Assembly (NCBI GenBank): GCA_012270665.1
Contig: JAAXHY010000231.1
Coordinates: forward strand, 1-5,531
Source of the DNA: Dehalococcoidia bacterium
GTDB lineage: Bacteria; Chloroflexota; Dehalococcoidia; SAR202; UBA11138
Reading direction: 5' to 3'
DNA length: 5,531 nt
Below the pieces are notes generated by a model. The model did not search any database and had not been told where the DNA came from. It saw only the letters and a list, made by a program, of their open reading frames with translations. Below are positions 1-5,531 of this stretch, one piece after another. The position numbers and the translations under genes are program-made. Each line of letters starts with the position of its first letter. Position 1 is the stretch's first letter.

Positions 1-105
1 ACTTCATTCTGTGCTACAATTATGGCACGGATTCAGAACATACATATAAGTCACTGTTTATAGCGCAGGCCAAAAGACAGCGAAACAATTCTTTCGTAGC
101 TTCAA

Positions 106-183
106 CGCTGGGAAAACTCTGGGCGACTCTGGATGAAAACCGTCCCAGCCCGACCCTGTGACCCTCCCAGTTAACGCCCAGCG
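106..183. repeat. cluster of competing inverted repeats
   Basis: CTGGG occurs at 108-112 and 119-123, with a third copy at 245-249. CCCAG occurs at 144-148, 166-170 and 177-181. Perfect 7-bp pairings include 107-113 with 143-149, 106-112 with 177-183, and 119-125 with 175-181. These stems exclude one another. There is also a direct repeat ACTCTGG at 116-122 and 126-132. The arrangement could be a structured RNA, a protein-binding region, or chance in a sequence of skewed composition. No known riboswitch class is recognised. Confidence 0.35.
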
Positions 184-272
184 CTTTTCCGCGTATCTAT
201 AAACTATGATATATGTCGCATCGTCCGCCGACCTTGCGAAGGCCCTGGGATGTCCTTGGCTTTTATGGCCTG

Positions 273-281
273 TGATATACT
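273..281 (+). promoter_or_regulatory. extended -10 promoter element for the amidohydrolase operon
   Basis: The sequence TGATATACT fits the extended -10 consensus TGnTATAAT with one mismatch in the hexamer (276-281). No good -35 hexamer stands 16-18 bases upstream; the closest match, TTGGCT at 256-261, leaves a spacer of only 14. Extended -10 promoters can work without a strong -35. Transcription would start near 288, giving a 5' leader of about 30 bases before the start codon at 320. This is a sequence-based prediction only. Confidence 0.5.
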
Positions 282-309
282 CCGCTCGATAGTAATGAAC
301 CTGTGAGTC

Positions 310-315
310 GAGGTG
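310..315 (+). promoter_or_regulatory. ribosome binding site that sets the amidohydrolase start
   Basis: GAGGTG, a near-consensus Shine-Dalgarno core, ends 4 bases before the ATG at 320. A GTG directly in front (317-319) is also in frame, but it would sit only 1 base from the core, so the ATG is the better start. Confidence 0.6.
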
Positions 316-319
316 GGTG

Positions 320-1900
320 ATGTTCGACGTAATCATAACCGGCGGTACGGTCGTTGATGGGAGCGGGTCGCCCGGATTCAGAGCCGATGTCGGCATAGTC
401 GGCGAGCGCATAGACGTGATTGGCGACCTGACGCAAGCGGAAGCGCGCCGGGTAATCAACGCCACCGGCCTCACCGTATCCCCGGGATTCATAGACACCC
501 ACGCCCACTCCGACGGCGTTCTGCTCTGGGACCACCAGCACGCCAACGGACTCCGGCAAGGCATCACCACCGAGATCCTCGGACAGGACGGCCTCAGCTA
601 CGCCCCCATGTCCGCGGACAACTACAAGATGTACCGGCGATACCTGTCCGGGATACTGGGCGAACCGCCCGAAGACCTCGATATGTCCAGCGTCGCGGCG
701 TTTCGCTCGCACTACCACAAGAAGGTCTCGATAAACACTGCGTACAACATAGCTCACGGCGCGATCCGGCTGGAGACAGTCGGATTCGAGGACGCTCCTC
801 TGCGTGGCGAGGCGTTGGACAAGGCGCTCGACCTGGTGCGCCAGGGCATGGAGGAGGGCGCGGTCGGGTTCGCCACCGGGATGTCATACCATCCCAACGC
901 TTGGAGCGACACCTACGAACTCATAGCGATATGCAGGGTGGTCGCCGAGTACGGCGGCGTTTACACCACCCACCTGCGTGACGTGAACACAGACCGCGGC
1001 TTCGGCGGAGGCGGCGTTCCCGAGGCTCTGGAAATAGGCCGTAGGGCCGGCGTCAAGGTTCACTTCTCCCACTACCGCACCGACGCCTCCAACGCCGGGC
1101 AGGTGGACGAGCGCATGGAACTGATAGACCAGGCCAAAGCCGAAGGCGTTGACTGCACGCTCGAACTCTACCCGTACCCCACCGGCAGCTCCTTCCCGCT
1201 CAGCTTCCTGCCTAGCCAGGATCACATCGGCGGCCCGGACGAAATCATGCGAAGGCTGCGTGATGGACGCCTCCGGCGCAGGCTGGTCAGAGAGCTGGAA
1301 AGTCACCCGCGCCGCACACTGCATGACGCAGTGTTTACCTACATGAAGGTCAACAAAGACCTGGAGGGCATGTGCCTCGCGGATGTGGCCGCCGAACGCG
1401 GGCAGAGCCCCGGTGAAACTCTTATTGACTTGCTTGCCGACGAGGACGGCCAGATATGCTATCGTGGCGCGCCGCCCGACAGCGTTCGTGTGTGGGACCA
1501 GATCAGCCGCGACGCCATGGAATTCCTCGCCCGAGACGACTACATGGTGGGCAGCGACGCGATACCCATAGGCTCGATGCCCCATCCCAGGGCCTACGGA
1601 TGCTTCCCCCGCTTCCTCGGACGCCTCCGCAAGAAGCATCCCGTCATCAGCCTGGAGCAGACGGTCCAGCGCATGACCGACAACGCCGCCCGACGCTTCG
1701 GACTGACGGATCGCGGACTGGTCAAAGAGGGTTACTTCGCCGACATCGTCGTCTTCGACGCCGACCACGTCATTGACAACGCTACCTACGACGACCCCGT
1801 CCAGTTCCCTGCTGGCATACCCTTCGTCCTGGTCAATGGCAGCGTCGCGGTTGACAACGAACGTTGCACGGGCGTGATGGCGGGACAGGCAACTCCGTAG
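320..1900 (+). CDS. D-aminoacylase / N-acyl-D-amino-acid deacylase family amidohydrolase
   Basis: This 526-residue protein is a metal-dependent amidohydrolase. Family members remove the acyl group from N-acyl-D-amino acids in the cytoplasm, and related members act on other amides or cyclic amides, so the exact substrate is open. Its length fits the family (about 480-550). The N-terminal small beta domain carries IITGGTVVDGSG (residues 5-16). The TIM barrel begins with GFIDTHAHSD, giving metal ligands His61 and His63. Other expected ligands are His218 in TTHLRD, His251 in HFSHYR and Asp413 in VGSDAIPIG. YPYPTGSS (284-291) and HPRAYGCFPRFLGR (422-435) are further family signatures, and GYFADIVVFD (471-480) marks the return to the beta domain. 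The usual bridging Cys in GNCG is Asp90 in GQDG. The C-terminus stops at GQATP, slightly before the PGxxxR ending common in the family. No signal peptide is seen. The MFS transporter gene follows after 28 bases, probably on the same transcript. Confidence 0.9.
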   Translation: MFDVIITGGTVVDGSGSPGFRADVGIVGERIDVIGDLTQAEARRVINATGLTVSPGFIDTHAHSDGVLLWDHQHANGLRQGITTEILGQDGLSYAPMSADNYKMYRRYLSGILGEPPEDLDMSSVAAFRSHYHKKVSINTAYNIAHGAIRLETVGFEDAPLRGEALDKALDLVRQGMEEGAVGFATGMSYHPNAWSDTYELIAICRVVAEYGGVYTTHLRDVNTDRGFGGGGVPEALEIGRRAGVKVHFSHYRTDASNAGQVDERMELIDQAKAEGVDCTLELYPYPTGSSFPLSFLPSQDHIGGPDEIMRRLRDGRLRRRLVRELESHPRRTLHDAVFTYMKVNKDLEGMCLADVAAERGQSPGETLIDLLADEDGQICYRGAPPDSVRVWDQISRDAMEFLARDDYMVGSDAIPIGSMPHPRAYGCFPRFLGRLRKKHPVISLEQTVQRMTDNAARRFGLTDRGLVKEGYFADIVVFDADHVIDNATYDDPVQFPAGIPFVLVNGSVAVDNERCTGVMAGQATP

Positions 1901-1928
1901 AAGCCTCTATACGATAGGATGGCGGGGT

Positions 1929-3965
1929 ATGCGACTGTTTTCCCCAAAGCCAACTCTTACAGAGGAAGAAACCACGAGGGGCATGAAATGGCTGACCTGG
2001 GAGGGTGCGGCCTCGATGGGCTTCGGAAGCATCACAGGCAGTGGCTTCCTCGCCGCCTACGCCCTGCTGATGGGAGCCAACAACTTTCAGATAGGCGTCC
2101 TCGCCGCCCTCCCCTTCCTGGTCCAGCCCACACAGATACTCATGGTCACCCTTGTCGAACGCCTGAAGATGCGCAAGGCTATCGCGGTGTCCACATGGAC
2201 ACTGTCTCAGGCAATCTGGATCCCAATCGCCCTGATCCCTGTCTTCATGGAAATACCCGGTGCCCTGTCGGTGTCCGCACTGCTCGGATTGGTCACGCTC
2301 CGCAGCCTGCTTGCCGCGGCCACCGCAGCTAACTATAACGGTTGGCAGCGCGACCTTGTTCCCTCGAATATGCTAGGTAGCTTCTTCTCCAGGCGTCTCA
2401 CGCTGGCAACCATCGCCTCCATCGTCTTCGGCCTCGCCGCCGCCTTCTTCGTGAACTTCTGGGAGACCCAGAATCCCGGAGACGCCGGAGTGTACGGCTA
2501 CACCATAGCTATGCTCGCCGGCGCAGTATTCATCGGAATGGCCAGCCCAGTCTTCATGTCCCTCGCTCCCGAACCCCTGATGCAGACTCCGGTCGGAGGC
2601 AGGCCTTCCCTGAGAGACAACCTAGTGATGCCGCTGAGAGACAGGAACTTCAGGCAGCTCATGAACTTCCTGTTCTTCAGGGGATTCACCGCCAATCTCG
2701 CTATCCCTTTCTTCGCGGTGTATATGCTGGAGAGAATCGGACTTCCGCTCACGGCGGTCATAGCCCTCACAGTCGTCAGCCAGCTATCCAATATGATGTT
2801 CCTTCGCGTCTGGGGTCCGATGGCCGACAGGCTCGGAAGCAAGGTCATCCTGTCCCTATGCACCTCGCTCCTACTGCTCGTCATAATCGGCTGGACATTC
2901 ACAACGCTGCCCGACAGACACGCCATGACGATACCCCTGCTCGTAGTCCTGCACGTATTCGCGGGCATAGCGGTAGCGGGCATCAATGTCTCCACCGGCG
3001 TGATAGGCATGAAACTCGCGCCTGTGGGCAACGCAGCTCCATACCTCGCAGGCGCCTCGCTCGCCACCAACCTGGGTGCTGGATTTGCCCCGCTGATTGG
3101 CGGCAGGTTCGCCGACTTCTTCAGCGTCCGCGCCTTCAGCATAAGCGTGGAATGGATTGATCCCACCAGAACGGTTGACCTACCCGCCTTCAGCCTCACC
3201 GGCTACGACTTCCTGTTCGTAGTATCGTTCACTCTCGGTCTTGTAGCGCTAAACACCCTTGCTACCATACGTGAGGAGGGCGAGGCCAGCCGCGAAACCG
3301 TCATGGAGGAATTGTTGGCTGGTTCGGCAGACATGACTCGTGCGGTCAGCTCCGTACCAGGGATCAGGTTCGCCGCCCAGTTCCCTTACAGTTACCTGCG
3401 CCACGTACCTGGAGTGGACGTGGCCGTCGGAGTAACCGCGTACCAACTGGCCTCATCCACCAAGGCGGCGACGGCGGCCGCCGGACGCGCCGAGGCCTCG
3501 GCAGGGGCCATCGCCAGAACAGTATCCGACACGGTTCGCGATGTGACAGGCCCAGTATCGAACCTGGGAGACTCCGGGGCAGAAATCGCTCTGCACGCCG
3601 CCAGGGGAGTTCTCAACGCCGCTGGCGAAGCCGAAGAAGACCTGGAGATCCTAGCCAGGAGCGCCCTGGTGGGAACCATACAGGCACTAGGCAGGACCGC
3701 CCAAAGCCCGGCTCGCACTCTGTCGGGAGCCGCCCAGGGTATTGTGCGCGGAGCGCACGAGGTCGGGGCCGACCTGCGCCGCGCCATCGCGGGCACCCTC
3801 CAAGGTGCGCGAGACGTGTCATCTCGCCTAGGCATGTCTGAAAGAGAATCTGTCCAAGCCGTCGCTGAAAGCGTCCTGGCCGAGGCCCAGGACATAGGCC
3901 CCGATACGGTCACCGAGGTCCGCGACGCCATCTCGTCGGCAATGGACGAACGAGACTCCAGATAG
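1929..3965 (+). CDS. MFS transporter with long Ala-rich C-terminal extension
   Basis: This 678-residue protein has two parts. Residues 1 to about 448 form a 12-helix major facilitator with hydrophobic segments near 24-50, 53-75, 84-106, 110-135, 157-178, 189-212, 243-266, 272-294, 306-327, 334-356, 370-392 and 426-446. GPMADRLGSKVIL (296-308), between helices 8 and 9, matches the MFS loop motif GxxADRxGxKxxL. WQRDLVP followed by GSFFSRR (139-156), after helix 4, is a pattern I associate with a poorly characterised MFS branch. The substrate cannot be read from the sequence. Residues 449-678 form a hydrophilic to amphipathic tail, rich in Ala, Gly, Arg and Glu, with no further clear membrane helix; ordinary MFS proteins end near 400-450. 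With 12 helices and both termini inside, the tail should be cytoplasmic. The start is ATG at 1929 with AGGATGG (1916-1922) 6 bases upstream. There is no terminator between it and the amidohydrolase gene, so the hydrolase and transporter may share a substrate; this is inference. Confidence 0.85.
   Translation: MRLFSPKPTLTEEETTRGMKWLTWEGAASMGFGSITGSGFLAAYALLMGANNFQIGVLAALPFLVQPTQILMVTLVERLKMRKAIAVSTWTLSQAIWIPIALIPVFMEIPGALSVSALLGLVTLRSLLAAATAANYNGWQRDLVPSNMLGSFFSRRLTLATIASIVFGLAAAFFVNFWETQNPGDAGVYGYTIAMLAGAVFIGMASPVFMSLAPEPLMQTPVGGRPSLRDNLVMPLRDRNFRQLMNFLFFRGFTANLAIPFFAVYMLERIGLPLTAVIALTVVSQLSNMMFLRVWGPMADRLGSKVILSLCTSLLLLVIIGWTFTTLPDRHAMTIPLLVVLHVFAGIAVAGINVSTGVIGMKLAPVGNAAPYLAGASLATNLGAGFAPLIGGRFADFFSVRAFSISVEWIDPTRTVDLPAFSLTGYDFLFVVSFTLGLVALNTLATIREEGEASRETVMEELLAGSADMTRAVSSVPGIRFAAQFPYSYLRHVPGVDVAVGVTAYQLASSTKAATAAAGRAEASAGAIARTVSDTVRDVTGPVSNLGDSGAEIALHAARGVLNAAGEAEEDLEILARSALVGTIQALGRTAQSPARTLSGAAQGIVRGAHEVGADLRRAIAGTLQGARDVSSRLGMSERESVQAVAESVLAEAQDIGPDTVTEVRDAISSAMDERDSR
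3606..3830 (+). repeat. weak helical repeats in the transporter tail
   Basis: Within the tail, residues 560-634 show four degenerate units that start at Gly560, Gly582, Gly604 and Gly622. Examples are VGTIQALGR, QGIVRGAHEVGADLRR and AGTLQGARDVSSRL. The spacings are 22, 22 and 18 residues, which fits amphipathic helices built from 11-residue periods. I see no matching repeat in the DNA, so the repeats are old or convergent at protein level. Similar patterns occur in lipid-binding and LEA-like helices, but no specific family is recognised. Confidence 0.4.
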
Positions 3966-4010
3966 TCCCCAAGAACCTTGCGCCAATGTTCACGAGAAAG
4001 TTTGTAGTTT
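3966..4010. other. short gap between convergent genes
   Basis: Only 45 bases separate the stop of the MFS gene from the stop of surE on the other strand. There is no strong G+C-rich hairpin followed by a T-run in either direction, so transcripts may read into each other or end by a factor-dependent route. Confidence 0.7.
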
Positions 4011-4016
4011 CTATCG
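3993..4016. terminator. possible weak bidirectional terminator hairpin
   Basis: CGAGAAA (3993-3999) can pair with TTTCT plus CG (4008-4012 and 4015-4016) across an 8-base loop, with a 2-base bulge. The A-run and T-run would give U-rich RNA on both strands. The stem is mostly A-T and includes the surE stop codon, so support is weak. Confidence 0.2.
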
Positions 4017-4799
4017 GTGAGCCAGCCCCGCGTCCTTGGCCACGCTGTCTGTCAACTCTGACAAGTCGCGAGCGCCGCGGCCCCACACGAACTCGGGGGT
4101 CAGTGGCGTTATCGAGACCCAGTTGTTGCGCATCGCCCAGACATCACAGCCTTCGGGAGTCTTCTGATTGGTGGGGCGATTGTGCTTGATCCAGTAGTGA
4201 GACCGCCAACCGTCGTGGCCGCGCTCGATGGTCTCCAGATAAGCCTTCGGGCCGAGGGTAGTGGCCTTCACACCCCGGATGCGGTCGCCGGACACATTGG
4301 GGACATTCACGTTATACAGGAGCGGTCCGTCCTCGGAATCCTCCGCGATGCGGAGCGCGAGACTCCTGGCGACGCGGGCCGCGGGCTCGTAATCTACCCC
4401 GCTAATCCCGGCGACCGAAACCGCGATTGAGCGTATCCCGTGGAAATAGCCTCTCAGCGCGCCGCCGAAGGTGCCGGAGTCCAGGACATCCAGACCCATG
4501 TTGGCGCCGTTGTTTATGCCGGACACCACCAGGTCGAACGGCTCCGGGAACAGGCTGCCGTCCGCGAGTATTACACAGTCCGAAGGCGTCCCGCTAACCG
4601 TGTGCGCAGTCACACCCTCCAACTGCGATTCCACCTCGTGGACTCGCAGCACGGTGAGCAGTGTGCGCGCCGTGCCCACGCCGCTCTGATCCCTATCGGG
4701 CGCCACCACCGATACCTTGCCGAGTCCAGTCAATGCTTCAGCCACCGCCCACACTCCGGGCGCGTTGATTCCGTCGTCGTTAGTAACCAGTATTCTCAA
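4011..4799 (-). CDS. surE: 5'/3'-nucleotidase SurE
   Basis: This 262-residue protein is SurE, a cytoplasmic metal-dependent phosphatase that removes phosphate from nucleoside 5'- and 3'-monophosphates and, in some bacteria, short polyphosphate. The signatures are clear: RILVTNDDGINAPG at the N-terminus with metal ligands Asp8 and Asp9, VVAPDRDQSG with Ser39, SGTPSDC (69-75), and VVSGINNGANMGLDVLDSGT (91-110) with Asn96. Near the C-terminus, EGCDVWAMRNNWVSITPLTPE is the usual SurE ending. Length is normal for the family (about 250-270). The start appears to be TTG at 4799-4797, since the conserved RILVTNDDG begins immediately after it and there is no nearby in-frame ATG. GGGAG lies about 10 bases upstream, inside the end of the preceding gene. 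It is the last gene of a tight three-gene group, only 4 bases after the small DUF6504-like gene, which suggests translational coupling. SurE is often found beside pcm or rpoS in proteobacteria; that context is absent here. Confidence 0.95.
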   Translation of the reverse strand: MRILVTNDDGINAPGVWAVAEALTGLGKVSVVAPDRDQSGVGTARTLLTVLRVHEVESQLEGVTAHTVSGTPSDCVILADGSLFPEPFDLVVSGINNGANMGLDVLDSGTFGGALRGYFHGIRSIAVSVAGISGVDYEPAARVARSLALRIAEDSEDGPLLYNVNVPNVSGDRIRGVKATTLGPKAYLETIERGHDGWRSHYWIKHNRPTNQKTPEGCDVWAMRNNWVSITPLTPEFVWGRGARDLSELTDSVAKDAGLAHR

Positions 4800-4803
4800 G
4801 ATG

Positions 4804-5103
4804 TCAAAGCTCCCGTGTCACGTACCAGCGCATATACTTTGGATTGTCCATCGTTACGCCCCGGTCGTAATATATCTCGAAATGTCTGCCTTCAGTGGTA
4901 AGTATCCGGTAGTAGTTCCTGTGGTGACGCTGCCACCACCTGTGCTTGCGTCCGTCGCTGGGGAAGTCGTAGTCCTGCCAGGACGTCATAATTCGCTCGA
5001 CGCGGTGGGACTCTTTTCCAAAAGAAAACGCCAGAGGTTCGCGGGTATCGGCATCCCGTTCTACGGAGATCTGCTGTCCAAAAAACCTTCTGGGCATTCT
5101 CAC
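4804..5103 (-). CDS. small basic, Trp/Tyr-rich protein, DUF6504-like
   Basis: This protein of 99 residues has no known function. Its layout resembles DUF6504: an N-terminal strand ISVERDADTREPLAFSF (12-28), then HRVERIMTSW (33-42), then the basic aromatic stretch RKHRWWQRHHRNYYRI (52-67), then EGRHFEIYYDRG (71-82) and a final RWYVTREL. The family assignment is from memory of the pattern and is moderate. The Arg/His/Trp density could suit nucleic-acid or phosphate binding, but that is speculation. There is no signal peptide or membrane helix, so it should be cytoplasmic. The GTG at 5103-5101 starts 2 bases after the stop of the FIST gene; an ATG two codons later (5097-5095) is an equally plausible start giving 97 residues. 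No strong Shine-Dalgarno sequence precedes either, which favours reinitiation by ribosomes finishing the upstream gene. Confidence 0.75.
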   Translation of the reverse strand: MRMPRRFFGQQISVERDADTREPLAFSFGKESHRVERIMTSWQDYDFPSDGRKHRWWQRHHRNYYRILTTEGRHFEIYYDRGVTMDNPKYMRWYVTREL

Positions 5104-5105
5104 GG

Positions 5106-5531
5106 TTACAGACCAGCAAGGAGGGGGGTCTTGGGCCTGAAGATGCCGAACGAACTTGTGTAACCATGCAGGTAGGTGGACCCTGATACCTGGCCTATCT
5201 CTCCATTGCAGAAGAAGCCCGCCAGCGGCAGGTCTCCCACCTTGTCGCGGAACATATCAGTGTCGTGGTCCGGACGCCCATAGAGATACGAGCCGCGTCC
5301 GAGACACTGGAACAGCAGCGCTCCGGCGCCGGATTCGGGGGTCTTGTCGTCGGTGTACTGCGTGAGCATAGCGTCCAGGTCCTGCGACGAGGTTTCCGCG
5401 TCCCGCAGGTGGAACTGCACCGTTTGGCCCTCTTTCAGAATCTCCCCGACCGCCAGCGCGCCGCGCCGCGCGTCCACTCCAAGAATGTTCCTTATGAGGA
5501 AGTCGCCGAGTTGCGGGTCCTCGTTGAACTC
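5106..5531 (-). CDS. FIST domain sensor protein, C-terminal part (cut by window edge)
   Basis: The frame is open from the window edge to TAA at 5106-5108 and encodes the last 141 residues. These match the FIST C-terminal domain. GDFLIRNILGVD (visible residues 9-20) is followed by ALAVGEILKEGQTVQFHLRD (25-44), then GALLFQCLGRG (70-80), PDHDTDMF, and LPLAGFFCNGEIG (101-113), ending LHGYTSSFGIF (121-131) plus a short tail. FIST_N/FIST_C proteins are predicted cytoplasmic sensors thought to bind small ligands, possibly amino acids, in signalling proteins; the ligand here is unknown. The N-terminal FIST domain and the true start lie beyond position 5531. A GTG at 5477 sits inside the conserved domain and is not the start. 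The gene runs 2 bases ahead of the DUF6504-like gene and is likely the first or an early member of this operon. Confidence 0.88.
   Translation of the reverse strand, partial: EFNEDPQLGDFLIRNILGVDARRGALAVGEILKEGQTVQFHLRDAETSSQDLDAMLTQYTDDKTPESGAGALLFQCLGRGSYLYGRPDHDTDMFRDKVGDLPLAGFFCNGEIGQVSGSTYLHGYTSSFGIFRPKTPLLAGL

Larger units (their letters stand above)
1..316. other. noncoding upstream region
   Basis: No credible gene lies here. Reading frames on either strand are short or are tails of frames antisense to the amidohydrolase gene, and none resembles a known protein. The stretch is more A+T-rich than the genes, with A+T runs near 40-60 and 191-216. It holds an extended -10 element at 273-281, a second promoter-like element at 12-20, a short palindrome with arms CCTT and AAGG at 232-242, and a cluster of complementary CTGGG/CCCAG segments between 106 and 183. 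The gene to the left is not visible, so its orientation is unknown. Confidence 0.7.

Noticed and set aside
58..757. Open frames on the minus strand over the upstream region and start of the amidohydrolase gene
   Set aside because: They are mostly antisense to a strongly supported gene, have low-complexity composition and resemble no known protein.
1316..1334. Perfect inverted repeat with 7-bp arms and 5-base centre (ACACTGC / GCAGTGT)
   Set aside because: It lies inside the amidohydrolase coding region, is a single copy, has no T-run, and could arise by chance; no role is supported.
884..1768. A 294-codon open frame antisense to the amidohydrolase gene
   Set aside because: Long antisense frames are expected opposite G+C-rich genes. 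The plus-strand protein has full family motifs while this one has none.
3966..4010. A strong intrinsic terminator between the convergent genes
   Set aside because: Only a weak A-T hairpin with a bulge can be drawn; it is listed at low confidence rather than as a clear terminator.
5103..5128. Possible -1 frameshift at a run of six C (minus strand) joining the FIST frame to the DUF6504-like frame
   Set aside because: The next frame is indeed open through to the small gene, but the site is not a canonical slippery heptamer and a normal stop followed 2 bases later by a start explains the layout more simply.
5119..5128. Strong Shine-Dalgarno-like AAGGAGGGGG on the plus strand
   Set aside because: It is antisense to the end of the FIST gene and is not followed by a plausible plus-strand gene.
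5106..5477. A complete 123-residue gene starting at GTG 5477
   Set aside because: Conserved FIST residues continue in frame upstream of 5477 to the window edge, so the gene is partial and starts outside.

Overview
The window is ordinary-looking bacterial chromosome with a high G+C content. It holds two convergent gene groups that meet near position 4,000. There are no tRNA or rRNA genes, insertion sequences, CRISPR arrays or integrase-type genes. The coding sequence combines G+C-rich codons with heavy use of ATA for isoleucine (15 of 28 Ile codons in the first gene) and AGG/AGA for arginine. That mix, together with the gene families present, suggests an uncultured Chloroflexota lineage such as Dehalococcoidia/SAR202. 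This placement is an inference from general familiarity, not from a search, and is only moderately secure.

Left part (1-319): noncoding DNA, more A+T-rich than the genes. It carries a good extended -10 promoter element just ahead of the first gene and, further upstream, a cluster of CTGGG/CCCAG segments that can form several mutually exclusive hairpins.

Plus-strand group (320-3965): a D-aminoacylase-type amidohydrolase is followed after 28 bases by a 12-helix major facilitator superfamily (MFS) transporter. The spacing and lack of a terminator suggest one transcript. A natural reading is that the transporter moves a substrate or product of the hydrolase, but the sequence does not prove this. 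The transporter carries a cytoplasmic-looking C-terminal extension of about 230 residues, Ala-rich and apparently helical, with weak internal repeats. This is the most unusual item in the window.

Minus-strand group (5531 down to 4011): the C-terminal part of a FIST-domain sensor protein, cut by the window edge, then a small basic, Trp-rich protein resembling the DUF6504 family, then the nucleotidase SurE. The gaps are only 2 and 4 bases, so these form a tight, probably translationally coupled operon whose promoter lies outside the window.

No clear new defence, mobile or biosynthetic system is visible. The points worth a second look are the transporter tail, the Cys-to-Asp change at the bridging metal ligand of the amidohydrolase, the FIST/DUF6504-like/SurE coupling, and the structured upstream region.
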